Source: Streptomyces oceani (GTDB lineage Bacteria > Actinomycetota > Actinomycetes > Streptomycetales > Streptomycetaceae). Taken from it: 64,000 nt of DNA. The first letter of the stretch is position 1; every line of letters starts with the position of its first letter. This document shows, piece after piece, positions 43,584 through 53,027 of the stretch. The stretch spans positions 116,720-180,719 of the forward strand of contig NZ_LJGU01000127.1 of NCBI RefSeq assembly GCF_001751245.1. Direction: 5' to 3'. Made by a program: the position numbers and the translations under genes. The notes under the pieces were generated by a model that worked only from the letters and a program-made list of their open reading frames with translations, did no database searches and was not told the origin of the DNA.

Positions 43584-44417
43584 ATGCTTGCAGCCCAGCG
43601 GCACTCCCGTATCTCGCAGGCGGTCCAGGGAGGCGGCGTGGTGTCGACCGTCGAGTTGGCGAACTCCCTCGGCGTCTCAGCCGAGACCATCCGCCGGGAC
43701 TTCGCCGAGCTCGAGGGCAAGGGTCTGCTGATGCGGGTCCGCGGCGGCGCCACCCGCACCGACCACCTCAGCAGCGAGCCGCCGTTCGTCGAGCGCTTCG
43801 GCTCGGCGGGAGAGGCGAAGGCCGTCATCGGAAGCCTCGCCGCCGAACTCCTCCGCCCGGGACAGACCGTCGTCATCGACGTCGGCACCACCGCGACCCA
43901 CGTCGCCCGGGCGCTGGTCGGCAACTTCTCCGGAGTCGTGCTGACCTGCTCGATACAGGTCGCGAACGAGCTGTCGGAGGCCACCGGCATCGAGGTCCAC
44001 CTCAGCTCCGGTCGGATGCGCGCGGGGGACCTCGCCCTGTCCGGACCCACCACACAGAGCTTCTTCGAGGACGTCTACGCCGACGTCGCCTTCCTCGGTT
44101 CCGGAGGGGTGCACGCCGAAGCGGGGCTGACCGACTTCTACCTTGACGAATGCCATGTCCGGCGCACCATCATGCGGAACTCCGCGACCCACTACGTCCT
44201 CGCCGACTCGACGAAACTCCAGCGCATCGCCCCCTACCGGGTGGCTCCGTTGGAGCGGGTCGACAGGCTGATCACCGACCAGCAGCCGCCCGAGGAGCTG
44301 GAGCGCGCCATCACCGTCTCCGGCGGCGAGGTCATCCGGCCCGGGCTCCCGCCCGCCGAGACCGGCCACGCGGGAGCGCGGGAGCGCGGAAACGGAACCG
44401 ACGAGGAGCGGACATGA
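43584..44417 (+). CDS. DeoR/GlpR-family transcriptional regulator
   Basis: This 277-residue repressor has an N-terminal DeoR helix-turn-helix (RHSRISQAVQGGGVVSTVEL, then LGVSAETIRRDFAELE and RVRGGA) and a C-terminal sugar-phosphate sensor domain with VVIDVGTTATHVARAL, LSGPTTQSFF and VADSTK-like VLADSTKL. DeoR proteins usually sense phosphorylated sugars or polyols made by the pathway they control. It is co-transcribed with the kinase, overlapping its start by 4 bases. An upstream frame extension to 43512 lacks a ribosome site. Confidence 0.93.
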   Translation: MLAAQRHSRISQAVQGGGVVSTVELANSLGVSAETIRRDFAELEGKGLLMRVRGGATRTDHLSSEPPFVERFGSAGEAKAVIGSLAAELLRPGQTVVIDVGTTATHVARALVGNFSGVVLTCSIQVANELSEATGIEVHLSSGRMRAGDLALSGPTTQSFFEDVYADVAFLGSGGVHAEAGLTDFYLDECHVRRTIMRNSATHYVLADSTKLQRIAPYRVAPLERVDRLITDQQPPEELERAITVSGGEVIRPGLPPAETGHAGARERGNGTDEERT

Positions 44418-45847
44418 CCACCGTCCTCGCGATCGACCAGGGAACCTCCGGCACCAAGGCGATGGTCGTGGATCCCGCCGGTGCCGTACGCGCCGTGTCC
44501 GAACTCCCCGTACGGCCCCGCTACCTCCCGGGCGGCGGTGTCGAACAGGACCCGGCCGCGCTGCTGGAGTCGGTGCTGGCATCCGGGCGGGCGGCGGTGG
44601 CCGAGGCGGGGCTGCCGATCGACTGCGTCTCGCTGGCCAACCAGGGCGAGACCGTGCTCGCCTGGGACCCGCGTACGGGCCACCCGCTCAGTGAGGCGAT
44701 CGTCTGGCAGGACCGGCGGTCCGCGGGGATCTGCGCCGGGTTGGCCGAGTGGGCCGAGCTGATCGCGGAACGCACCGGCCTGGTGCTCGACCCGTACTTC
44801 TCCGCGCCGAAACTCCGCTGGCTACGGGACCACCGCGGCACCGAGGGCGTGGTCACCACCTCGGACAGCTGGCTGCTGCACCAGCTCACCGGCGAGTTCG
44901 TCACCGACACCACGACCGCTTCCCGCTCCCTGCTCACCGACCTCGGGACCGGCACCTGGGACCCCGAGCTGCTGGAGTTGTTCGGGCTCGCCGACGAGGC
45001 GCTGCCCAGGATCGCCGCCTGCGACGAGATCGTGGGCGAGACCCGCGCCTTCGGCGCCCCCACACCAATGGGCGGTCTCGTCGTCGACCAGCAGGCCGCG
45101 CTGCTGGCCCAGCGCTGCCTGGCGCCCGCGGAGGCCAAGTGCACCTTCGGCACCGGCGCCTTCCTGCTCGCGAACATGGGCACGGTGCCCACCCGGTCCA
45201 GCGCGGGGCTCGCCGCCTCGGTCGCCTGGCGGGTGCGCGGGGAGCTGACCTACTGCTTCGACGGCCAGGTCCCCACGGCCGCCTCCGCGGTGCGCTGGTT
45301 GCAGGACCTCGGACTGCTGCGTGACGCGAGCGAGTTGGACCGGACGGCCGCCGCCGACCCGGCGGGCGTGCTCTGCGTGCCGGCGCTGGCCGGACTGTCC
45401 GCACCCTGGTGGGCCCCCGAGGCCAGCGCGGCGCTCACCGGCATGACACTGTCCACCGGCCCGGAGCACGTGGTGCGCGCCGTACTCGACGGAATCGCCG
45501 CCCAGGTCGCCGAACTCGCGGACTGCGCGGCCCGGGACCTCGGCGAACCGCTGCGGCGACTGCGGGTCGACGGCGGCCTCACCCGCAGCGGGGTACTCAT
45601 GCAGGCGGTCGCCGACCTGCTCCAGACGCGGGTCGAGGTCTACCCCTCGGCACACGCCACCGCGCTGGGCGCGGCGGGCTTCGCCCGAGCGGCCGCCCAA
45701 CCGGGACTGCCACTCGCCGACGCGGTGATCGGTTGGGAGCCGATCACTAGCTACACCCCACGTATGGGCGCCGACGCGGCCGGCGAGTTCCGCGCCCACT
45801 GGCGCCACGCGCTCCAGAACGCCTCCATCAGCAGGGAGACCGCATGA
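44414..45847 (+). CDS. FGGY-family carbohydrate/glycerol kinase
   Basis: This 477-residue kinase has the N-terminal phosphate-binding IDQGTSGTKAMVVD, WQDRRS, a CTFGTGAFLLANMG motif and the C-terminal GGLTRSGVLMQAVADLLQ signature. It is closest in style to glycerol kinases, but erythritol and other polyol kinases share the plan. Genes for GlpA-like and FAD-dependent oxidoreductases follow at once, so its product, perhaps glycerol-3-phosphate, would be oxidised by them. It overlaps both neighbours by four bases. Confidence 0.9.
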   Translation: MTTVLAIDQGTSGTKAMVVDPAGAVRAVSELPVRPRYLPGGGVEQDPAALLESVLASGRAAVAEAGLPIDCVSLANQGETVLAWDPRTGHPLSEAIVWQDRRSAGICAGLAEWAELIAERTGLVLDPYFSAPKLRWLRDHRGTEGVVTTSDSWLLHQLTGEFVTDTTTASRSLLTDLGTGTWDPELLELFGLADEALPRIAACDEIVGETRAFGAPTPMGGLVVDQQAALLAQRCLAPAEAKCTFGTGAFLLANMGTVPTRSSAGLAASVAWRVRGELTYCFDGQVPTAASAVRWLQDLGLLRDASELDRTAAADPAGVLCVPALAGLSAPWWAPEASAALTGMTLSTGPEHVVRAVLDGIAAQVAELADCAARDLGEPLRRLRVDGGLTRSGVLMQAVADLLQTRVEVYPSAHATALGAAGFARAAAQPGLPLADAVIGWEPITSYTPRMGADAAGEFRAHWRHALQNASISRETA

Positions 45848-47466
45848 ACACCCCGCCCCGCCCCGGGCACGCACCCGTCGACGTGGCGGTCATCGGCGCC
45901 GGAGTCGTCGGGTCGGCCATCGCCCGGGCGCTCTCCGGCCACGAACTGGACGTGGCGCTGCTCGACGCCCGCCAGGACGTGGGCGACGGCACCAGCAAAG
46001 CCAACACCGCCATCCTGCACACCGGCTTCGACGCCACCCCGGGCACCCTGGAGTCCCGACTGGTGCGGGAGGGATACCAGTTGCTGCGGGAGTACGCCGA
46101 CCGCACCGGCGTGCCGTACGAGCCGACCGGCGCCGTCCTGGTGGCCTGGGACGACGAGCAGCTGACCGCGCTGCCCGGGCTGCGCGAGAAGGCGGAACGG
46201 AACGGCTACCGGGAGACCGAGCTGATCGACGCCGAGGAGGTCTACCGGCTGTTGCCGGGGCTCGGCCCCGGCGTGCTCGGCGGCCTCACGGTGCCCGGCG
46301 AGTCGATCATCTGCACCTGGACGACCAGCCTCGCGCTGGCCACCGACGCGGTGAACCGCGGTACGCGGCTGCTGCGCGCACACCGCGTGGAGTCGGTGTG
46401 CCCCGGCGACGGGTACACCGTGCTGCACACCAGCCAGGGCGAGATCCGGGCCCGCTGGGTGGTCAACGCCGCCGGGCTCGGCAGCGACACCCTGGACGCG
46501 CACTTCGGCTTCGACCGCTTTCACCTGAACCCCCGGCGCGGCGAGCTGCTGGTCTACGACAAGCAGGCCCGTCCGCTGGCCGACCGGATCGTGCTTCCGG
46601 TGCCGTCGAAGCTCGGCAAGGGCGTGCTGATCAGCCCGACCATCTACGGCAACGTGATGCTCGGGCCCACCGCCGAGGACCTCACCGACCGCACCGACAG
46701 CTCCACCACCGAGGACGGCTACGCCTTCCTGCTGGAGAAGGGCCAGCGGATCATGCCCGAACTGGTGCGCGAGGAGGTCACCGCCGCCTACGCCGGCCTG
46801 CGCGCGGCCAGCGACGTCCCCGACTACACCGTCGAGGTGAGCGCGGAGCGACGATACGCGGTGGCGGGCGGTATCCGCTCCACCGGACTGACCTCCGCCA
46901 TGGCGGTCGCCGAGCACCTGGTGCGGCTGCTCGGCGAGGCCGGGCTGCCGCTGACCGTACGTCCGAACCTGCCCGCTCCGCCGGTCATGCCGAACATCGG
47001 CGAGGCCGCCACCCGGCCGTACGAGGACGCGGAACGCATCGCCCGGGACCCGGAGTACGGCGTCGTGACCTGCTTCTGCGAACGCGTCACCCGGGGCGAG
47101 ATCCGGGACGCGCTGAACAGCACCATCCCGGCGCGGGACCTCGGTGGCCTACGCCGCCGCACCCGCGCGATGAACGGCCGCTGCCAGGGCTTCTACTGCG
47201 GCGCGGAGGTGACCGGCATGCTGGAGGACGCGCTCGGTCAGGAGGGCGACCCCGGGACCACGCCCACCGGGTGCCGCTCGCTCCCGACCGCGCCCTCGGC
47301 GGACTGCCGTACGGCTCCGGACGGGCGCGGAGACATCCGGTGCCGCGCGGCGGCCGACGGCGAGAGCCCGGCGGGGACCCAGGCCGGGACGGGGACCGAC
47401 ACCGCGAACCAGGCCACCGAAGCCACCAGGCCGGCCGACACCACCGGCGAGGAGAGCAAGCGATGA
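45844..47466 (+). CDS. GlpA-like FAD-dependent glycerol-3-phosphate dehydrogenase with BFD-type [2Fe-2S] domain
   Basis: This 540-residue flavoprotein begins with the FAD-binding VAVIGAGVVGSAIARAL and has the DAO/GlpA body with SKANTAILHTGFDA and VVNAAGLGSD. A BFD-like [2Fe-2S] domain follows near 400-460 with cysteines in TCFCERVT and RCQGFYCGA, a typical ligand set. The last 70 residues are a low-complexity, Thr/Ala/Asp-rich tail not seen in standard GlpA. In anaerobic-type glp systems this protein works with a second FAD oxidoreductase, as encoded next. Its overlap with both neighbours indicates one operon. Confidence 0.88.
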   Translation: MNTPPRPGHAPVDVAVIGAGVVGSAIARALSGHELDVALLDARQDVGDGTSKANTAILHTGFDATPGTLESRLVREGYQLLREYADRTGVPYEPTGAVLVAWDDEQLTALPGLREKAERNGYRETELIDAEEVYRLLPGLGPGVLGGLTVPGESIICTWTTSLALATDAVNRGTRLLRAHRVESVCPGDGYTVLHTSQGEIRARWVVNAAGLGSDTLDAHFGFDRFHLNPRRGELLVYDKQARPLADRIVLPVPSKLGKGVLISPTIYGNVMLGPTAEDLTDRTDSSTTEDGYAFLLEKGQRIMPELVREEVTAAYAGLRAASDVPDYTVEVSAERRYAVAGGIRSTGLTSAMAVAEHLVRLLGEAGLPLTVRPNLPAPPVMPNIGEAATRPYEDAERIARDPEYGVVTCFCERVTRGEIRDALNSTIPARDLGGLRRRTRAMNGRCQGFYCGAEVTGMLEDALGQEGDPGTTPTGCRSLPTAPSADCRTAPDGRGDIRCRAAADGESPAGTQAGTGTDTANQATEATRPADTTGEESKR

Positions 47467-48716
47467 GCACGGCACGTACCCCGTTGGAGCCCGAGGTCGT
47501 CATCGTCGGTGCCGGTCCCGCCGGGCTGCGGGCCGCCCAGGAGTTGGCACCCACGGTGTCCGGCGAGGTCCTGGTGCTGGACCGCGAACAGCGAGCCGGA
47601 GGCATTCCCCGGCACTGCGCGCACACCGGCTTCGGCATCCGCGACCGGCACCGGATGCTGGGCGGCCCGGCCTACGCCGAGCGGATGGTGCGGGACACCG
47701 AGGAAGCCGGCGCCGTGATCCGTACGAGCGCGATGGTCACGGGCTGGTCGTCTTCCGGCGGTCTGGAAGTGACCACCCCGGACGGCCTGCTGGAGGTACG
47801 GGCCCCCGCGGTGGTGCTCGCCACAGGTGCCCGGGAGCGGCCGCGCACCGCCCGGCTGATCCCGGGCGACCGGGCGGCCGGTGTCTACACCACCGGCTTC
47901 CTGCAGAACCTCGTCCATCTGCGGCACCGCGGGGTCGGCCGCCGTGCGGTGATCGTCGGCAGCGAACTGGTCAGTTGGTCGGCGGTACTGACGCTGCGCC
48001 ACGCGGGCTGCCGGACCGTGCTGATGACCAGCGAGCACCCGCGGCCCGAGGCGTACTCGCTGTTCTCCGCGCCGGGCAGGCACCTGCTGCGCGTGCCGGT
48101 ACGCACCCCCGCCAGGGTGAGTCGCGTCCTCGGCGGTTCGCGGGTCGAGGGGGTGGAGGTGGAGGACCTGGACACCGGCGCGCGGCACGTCGTCGAGTGC
48201 GACACGGTCGTGCTCACCGGGGACTGGATTCCGGACAACGAACTGGTCCGCTCCGCCGGGCTGGAGCTCGACCCGGGCACGCTCGGCCCCGTGGTGGACG
48301 CCGAGTTGCGTACCGCACGCCCGGGGATCTTCGCCGCGGGCAACCTGCTGCATCCCGTGGACACCGCCGATATCGCGGCGCTGGACGGCCGGCAGGTCGC
48401 CGCGAGCGTGCTCGACCACCTGGCCGGACGGACCCCCGGGGAGCGGCGGGTACGGGTCGTGGCCGACGCCCCGCTGCGCTGGATCTCCCCGATGGTGCGC
48501 CGGGTCGGGGACCGCGCCCCGGCTCGCAACCGACTGCTGGCCTGGGCGGACCGCTATGTTCCGGCACCCCGGGTGGTCGTCAGCCAGGGTGGACGGGTGG
48601 TGGCCCAGCGGCGGCTGTTGTGGCCCGCGGTGCCGGGGCGGGTGTTCCGTATCCCGGGCGATCTGCTCAACGCTGCCCGGCCGGACGGCGGCGAGGTGCG
48701 GGTGTCGATCCGCTGA
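47463..48716 (+). CDS. FAD-dependent oxidoreductase partner of the GlpA-like protein
   Basis: This 417-residue protein has two nucleotide-binding regions (VVIVGAGPAGLRAAQEL and RAVIVGSELVSWSAVLTL), QRAGGIPRHCAHTGFG and the PGIFAAGNLLHPVDTAD end of class II flavoprotein reductases. In many bacteria such a gene follows a GlpA-like gene and precedes a small DUF1667 gene; the latter is missing here. Electrons probably go to NAD or a quinone. ATG at 47463 overlaps the previous stop. Confidence 0.85.
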   Translation: MSTARTPLEPEVVIVGAGPAGLRAAQELAPTVSGEVLVLDREQRAGGIPRHCAHTGFGIRDRHRMLGGPAYAERMVRDTEEAGAVIRTSAMVTGWSSSGGLEVTTPDGLLEVRAPAVVLATGARERPRTARLIPGDRAAGVYTTGFLQNLVHLRHRGVGRRAVIVGSELVSWSAVLTLRHAGCRTVLMTSEHPRPEAYSLFSAPGRHLLRVPVRTPARVSRVLGGSRVEGVEVEDLDTGARHVVECDTVVLTGDWIPDNELVRSAGLELDPGTLGPVVDAELRTARPGIFAAGNLLHPVDTADIAALDGRQVAASVLDHLAGRTPGERRVRVVADAPLRWISPMVRRVGDRAPARNRLLAWADRYVPAPRVVVSQGGRVVAQRRLLWPAVPGRVFRIPGDLLNAARPDGGEVRVSIR

Positions 48717-48804
48717 GCCCCCGCCGGGCGGCGGCCTGGCTCGCGGCTCGCCGGACGAGCGCAACCCGCCGGCCGGCCGTCTCCGGGGCGGCGTTCTTAC
48801 GGAG

Positions 48805-49785
48805 CTACGCCCGCGCCAGCGCGGCGTCGTCAGCGGCGGTGTCGGCGTCGGTCCAGGCGGGTCCGTCCGGCGGGTTGTCGAGATGCCAACGGACGGACCG
48901 GGCCACGCCTTCGGCCGGCGTGCCGGGTGCCCAGCCGAGGACGGCCTGGGCACGGGCGACCGAGACGAGCAGGTGCTGGGCCGGGGCGGCGGTGAGTGTG
49001 AGGTCCGGCGGCAGTGCCGTGTCGGGGACCCGGACGAGTTCGGCCTCCGCACCGGCGGCCTCGATGATCTGGGTGAACCAGGTCGACACCGGCCAGGTCT
49101 CGGTTTCCCCGAGGTTGAACGTCCGCCCGTCCGCCGCCCTGGTGTCGAGGGCGGCCAGCACGCCGGTGGCGATGTCGTCGACGTGACCGCGGGTCCACAA
49201 CAGGTTGCCCGCCCCGATCGGGATGCGCCGACATCCGGCGCGCAGCCGGCGCAGCACGGCGTCCTCGCGGCGTTGCCAGTCATGCGGGCCGTAGATCAAG
49301 GGCAGTCGCAGCACGGTGGCCCCACGCGGGCGCCACCGCTCCTCGACGTCCAGCTTGTCGTAGTCCTCGGGCACGTCCGGGAGTCCAGACCCGCGGTGCG
49401 GGTAGCGCTGGACGCGCGGCTCGGACTCCTCGGTCAACGGCAGCGGCGCCTCGCAGCGCCCGCTGCCGAGGCCGGCGAAGGCCTGGTAGACGTCCTGGCT
49501 GGACAGTACGACCGTCGGCACCTCGGGCAAGACCGGCAGTACGGCGTCCACCGCCGCCCCGGTGAGCGCGCAGCTGTCCAGCACCGCCTCGGGGGCGAAC
49601 GCCCGTATCTTGTCGGCGTGTTCGGCCAGGTCATGGCGGTCCGCCCACAACTGCCGCACCGGGACCCACGGATCGGGCACGCTGCGGCCTCTGCTGACGA
49701 CCAGCACCTCGTCGCCACGGGCGTGCAGCCGCTCGACCACTCGGCGGCCCAGGAACCACGTTCCTCCCAGTACCAGTACGCGCAT
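48805..49785 (-). CDS. NAD-dependent epimerase/dehydratase-family protein
   Basis: This 326-residue extended SDR-like protein has RVLVLGGTWFLGRRV at the start, VVLSSQDVYQAF, a putative active-site segment YDKLDVE and LIYGPHDWQRR. The expected YxxxK is YxxxD here, so enzymatic activity is uncertain; some atypical SDRs lack the lysine. Its downstream part (TFNLGETE, AQAVLGWAPGTP) resembles nucleotide-sugar epimerases. It converges on the glp-like operon and is divergent from the DUF5996 gene. Substrate is unknown. Confidence 0.82.
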   Translation of the reverse strand: MRVLVLGGTWFLGRRVVERLHARGDEVLVVSRGRSVPDPWVPVRQLWADRHDLAEHADKIRAFAPEAVLDSCALTGAAVDAVLPVLPEVPTVVLSSQDVYQAFAGLGSGRCEAPLPLTEESEPRVQRYPHRGSGLPDVPEDYDKLDVEERWRPRGATVLRLPLIYGPHDWQRREDAVLRRLRAGCRRIPIGAGNLLWTRGHVDDIATGVLAALDTRAADGRTFNLGETETWPVSTWFTQIIEAAGAEAELVRVPDTALPPDLTLTAAPAQHLLVSVARAQAVLGWAPGTPAEGVARSVRWHLDNPPDGPAWTDADTAADDAALARA

Positions 49786-50091
49786 ACCGACGACGCTCGC
49801 ACGGTGGACCCACGCCGCACAGTCGATATCGCTGCGAGCGTACGAGCGTCACGGACCCACCGGACCCGCCGGCCCCGCGAGACACACGGGACCCGCTGCC
49901 CCCACGGGTGCCAAGGAACCCGCCACCGCGCCCACCCGTACGGCCCGCCTCGCGGTGCGCCCCGGCCAGGGGCACGCGAAGCTTGCGGAGGTCCCGGCCG
50001 CGTGCCAGCCGTAACGGCCTCGCCCGACCCGACCGGTACGCCGCCGGGCCGGTACCCAGGAGTCCGACAACCCGAGCCGAAGGAGCGCGCC
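49786..50091. other. Divergent intergenic region upstream of DUF5996 gene
   Basis: This 306-base stretch separates the epimerase and DUF5996 starts and should hold both promoters. Apart from GC-rich simple runs near 49860-49910 I see no gene or structured element. Confidence 0.35.
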
Positions 50092-51075
50092 GTGGCGACA
50101 CCTCACCCGTCCGCTCGACAGGACCCGCCCGTCCGCGCCGTATGGCCCTCCCTGCGGGTCGCTGACTGGACGGACACCCGGGACACGCTGCACATGTGGA
50201 CGCAGATCGTGGGCAAGGTCCGGCTGGCCCACGCGCCGTTGATCAACCACTGGTGGCAGGTCACGCTGTACGTCAGCCCGCGGGGCCTGACGACGGGGCC
50301 GGTGCCCTGCCCGAGCGGGTCCTTCGACATCGAGTTCGACTTCGTCGACCAGGTGCTCCGCGTCCGCTCAAGCAGCGGGGCGAACCGTGTCGTGGCGCTA
50401 CGGCCCAGGACGGTCGCCGACTTCTACCGGCACACGATGGACGCGCTGGCCGAGTTGGGCATCGAGACCCGGATCCAGAACCAGCCGAACGAGGTGGACC
50501 CGGCGATCCCGTTCACCGAGGACGACGAGCACGCCGCGTACGACCCGGAGGCCGCGCGGCTGTTCTGGCGGCAGTTGGTACAGGCGGACCGGGTGATGAG
50601 CGAGTTCCGTTCGCACTTCGTGGGCAAGGTCAGCCCGGTGCACTTCTTCTGGGGCGCCATGGACCTGGCCTGCACCCGCTTCTCCGGGCGGTCCGCCCCG
50701 GCCCACCCCGGTGGCGCGCCGAACTGCGGCGACTGGGTCATGGTGGAGGGCTACTCACGCGAGCTGTCCAGTTGCGGCTTCTGGCCCGGTGGCGGGGAGG
50801 AGGGCGCCTTCTACGCCTACGCCTATCCCGAACCAGCCGGCTTCGCCGAGCACCCGGTACGCCCGGCCCAGGCGTACTACAGCCAGACGAACGGCCAGTT
50901 CCTGCTGCCGTACGAAGCGGTGCGCACGGCAGCCGACCCGGATCGCGCGCTGACCGACTTTCTGCACAGCACCTACGAGGCGGCCGCCGACCGGGCGGGG
51001 TGGGATCGGGCGAGCCTGGAGGACGACCCCGGGCGCTGGGCGCACTTGCGGGGTCGCTCCGTGGGTGAACGCTAG
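50092..51075 (+). CDS. DUF5996 family protein
   Basis: This 327-residue protein matches DUF5996: WPSLRVADWTDTRDTLHMWT, IVGKVRLAHAPLINHWWQVT, LYVSPRGLTTGPVP and the later VSPVHFFWGAMDLACTRFSG. The biochemical role is unknown. GTG at 50092 follows AAGGAG; the same frame is open far upstream (from 48556) but that part is antisense to the epimerase gene. It is tail-to-tail with the methyltransferase, the two stops overlapping by four bases. Confidence 0.85.
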   Translation: MATPHPSARQDPPVRAVWPSLRVADWTDTRDTLHMWTQIVGKVRLAHAPLINHWWQVTLYVSPRGLTTGPVPCPSGSFDIEFDFVDQVLRVRSSSGANRVVALRPRTVADFYRHTMDALAELGIETRIQNQPNEVDPAIPFTEDDEHAAYDPEAARLFWRQLVQADRVMSEFRSHFVGKVSPVHFFWGAMDLACTRFSGRSAPAHPGGAPNCGDWVMVEGYSRELSSCGFWPGGGEEGAFYAYAYPEPAGFAEHPVRPAQAYYSQTNGQFLLPYEAVRTAADPDRALTDFLHSTYEAAADRAGWDRASLEDDPGRWAHLRGRSVGER

Positions 51076-51836
51076 GCCGCGGACGACGGCGGCACCTCGA
51101 GGACGAAGAACAGGAAGCAGGGCTTGGTCGAGAGATCGTGGAAGCCCTCGGGGAACAGCTCCTGGGCGGCCGGGTCGGGCCGCGGCTCACTGAGGGCGGA
51201 GAGGCGAAAGCCCGCCGCGGTGAAGGACTCGGTCATCGCGTGCAGGGGCTTGCGCCAGAATCTCATCGGGACGGTCTGCCCGCCGAACGTCCAGTCGAAG
51301 GCGTAGTCGGTGGTCGCGAAGTAGTCGGGCCGCGCGTCCTGGAGCGTGTAGGCCACGAAGGGGTGGTCCACCGAGGCGATCAGCCGGCCACCGGGCCTGA
51401 GCACGCGTCGCAACTCGGCCAGCGTCGGCCCCCAGTCCTCCAGGTAGTGCAGCACCAGTGAGGAGACCACGTCGTCGAACGCGCCGTCGGCGAACGGCAG
51501 CGGGTCGCTCAGATCGGCCAGGCGCAGGTCCGCGTCGTCCCCCAGTCGCCGCCTGGCCAGCTCCAGCATCCGGGCGCTGGTGTCGACACCGGTGACGACG
51601 GCGCCGCGGTCGCGCAGCGCGGCGGACAGTGGGCCGGCGCCACAGCCGGCGTCCAGAATTCGCCGACCGGCCGCCTCTCCGACGAGGTCCAGCATCGCCG
51701 GACGAGCGTAGTGTCCGTTCACGAGGTTGTGCTCGTTCTCCGCCGAGTACGCCTCGGCGAAGCTGTCGTAGTCGTTCACCCGGGACGGATCAGCGGACGG
51801 GGCGGGGCGCTCGGGCACGTCGGATACGCCTTCCAT
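51072..51836 (-). CDS. class I SAM-dependent methyltransferase
   Basis: This 254-residue protein has motif I in ILDAGCGAGPL, then VVTGVDTSARMLELAR, LPFADGAFDDVVSSLVLHYL and LRRVLRPGGRL, the layout of UbiE/Methyltransf_11-type enzymes. The substrate is unknown. The start codon is ATG at 51836; a second option is the Val at DVPERPAP. Its stop overlaps that of the DUF5996 gene on the opposite strand. Confidence 0.9.
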   Translation of the reverse strand: MEGVSDVPERPAPSADPSRVNDYDSFAEAYSAENEHNLVNGHYARPAMLDLVGEAAGRRILDAGCGAGPLSAALRDRGAVVTGVDTSARMLELARRRLGDDADLRLADLSDPLPFADGAFDDVVSSLVLHYLEDWGPTLAELRRVLRPGGRLIASVDHPFVAYTLQDARPDYFATTDYAFDWTFGGQTVPMRFWRKPLHAMTESFTAAGFRLSALSEPRPDPAAQELFPEGFHDLSTKPCFLFFVLEVPPSSAA

Positions 51837-51924
51837 CGCCGTAGCCTAACCGGGTCGGGCGGCCGCTCAGACACGCCCCGGCGATCGACATGAGGCAGCG
51901 GAAAGGGTGGACGGTCGGTGGCGG

Positions 51925-52608
51925 TCAGTCCTGGCCCTGGTCCTGCTCCTGATCCGTACGCTCCCGCCCGGTGCCCGGGTGCAGGAACCACTCCCGCGCG
52001 GCGTCGGCGGCCTGCGCCAGCGTCCCCGGTTCCTCGAAGAGGTGAGTGGCGCCCGGCACCACCTGCACCCGGTGAGGGGCCGCCAAGCGTGCCGCCGCCG
52101 CACGGTTCAACCGCAGCACTCCGGTGTCTTCGCCGCCCACGATCAGCAGCACCGGCGCACGTACCCGTGGCAACGCGTCACCGGCCAGGTCGGGCCGCCC
52201 GCCCCGGGAGACCACGCAGTGCACGCGGTCGGGTCGCTCGGCGGCGGCCACCAGCGCCGCCGCCGCGCCGGTGCTCGCGCCGAACAGACCCACGGGCAGT
52301 TCGGCGGTCGGAGGGTGGATGCGCAGCCATTCCAGGGCGGTGGCCAGGCGATGCCCCAACAGGCCGATGTCGAAGCGGTGTTCGGCGGTGACCTCGTCGA
52401 CGCGCTCCTCCTGCGGGGTGAGCAGGTCCATCAGTACGGTGGCCAGGCCCGCCGCCTGGAACACCTCGGCGACGGCCCGGTTCCGCGGGCTGTGCCGCGA
52501 GCTGCCGCTGCCGTGGGCGAACAGCACCACCGAGCGGGCCGACTCGGGCAGCACCAGGTCACCGGTGGTCGCCTCGCCGTCGGCGGGCAGTGAGATCTCC
52601 TCCGCCAT
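51925..52608 (-). CDS. alpha/beta hydrolase, dienelactone-hydrolase-like
   Basis: This 227-residue hydrolase has VVLFAHGSGSSRHSPRNRAV (oxyanion region), the nucleophile in GLFGASTGAAAAL, LIVGGEDTGVLRLN and the catalytic histidine in VPGATHLFEEPG. Relatives are often found in actinomycetes beside phosphoribosyltransferase domains; here the hydrolase stands alone. The ATG at 52608 follows AAAGGAG. The C-terminus is a charged tail rich in Gln/Asp. Confidence 0.88.
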   Translation of the reverse strand: MAEEISLPADGEATTGDLVLPESARSVVLFAHGSGSSRHSPRNRAVAEVFQAAGLATVLMDLLTPQEERVDEVTAEHRFDIGLLGHRLATALEWLRIHPPTAELPVGLFGASTGAAAALVAAAERPDRVHCVVSRGGRPDLAGDALPRVRAPVLLIVGGEDTGVLRLNRAAAARLAAPHRVQVVPGATHLFEEPGTLAQAADAAREWFLHPGTGRERTDQEQDQGQD

Positions 52609-53027
52609 CACCGGTGCTCCTTTCGTACGGCACCGCAGCGTGGGGTCGGTGCCGGTGCGGTATCGGTACGGGTCTCGTTTCCGGTTCCGGTGCCGGGTGA
52701 CCCGGGACGCGCCCGGTATGCGGGCGGCTCCGCGAGCTGCCCTGCTCATCCTCGTGATCGGGTGCACCGTCCAGCGCCGAGTCCAGCACGCGGTGGACCC
52801 GGCCGCGGTACGCCCCGAGGACGGTGTGGACGAGACCGTGCCGAACCGTTCGACGGCACCTCGCCCAGCGCCGTGAACCCGCCTGGCCCACGCCCCGCTG
52901 CCCGCACGGCGCGAGCGTCGGATACTGGGGGCGTCCCTGGAGTACGGCCGTGCGCCCGGGGCACCCGCCCCGCGGTATGCCGTACGCCGGGGCCGGCCGG
53001 CGAACCCACGCGGAAGCGGAGCGCGCG
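52609..53027. other. Divergent intergenic region before the disulfide reductase
   Basis: This 419-base gap has no supported gene. Around 52645-52700 the sequence contains imperfect repeats of GGT-CCGGT type (for example GGTGCCGGTGCGG and GGTTCCGGTGCCGG). Promoters of both neighbours must lie here. Confidence 0.35.

Noticed and set aside
48556..50091. In-frame extension upstream of the DUF5996 gene
   Set aside because: It is antisense to the epimerase gene; GTG 50092 has a good ribosome site and the family begins there.
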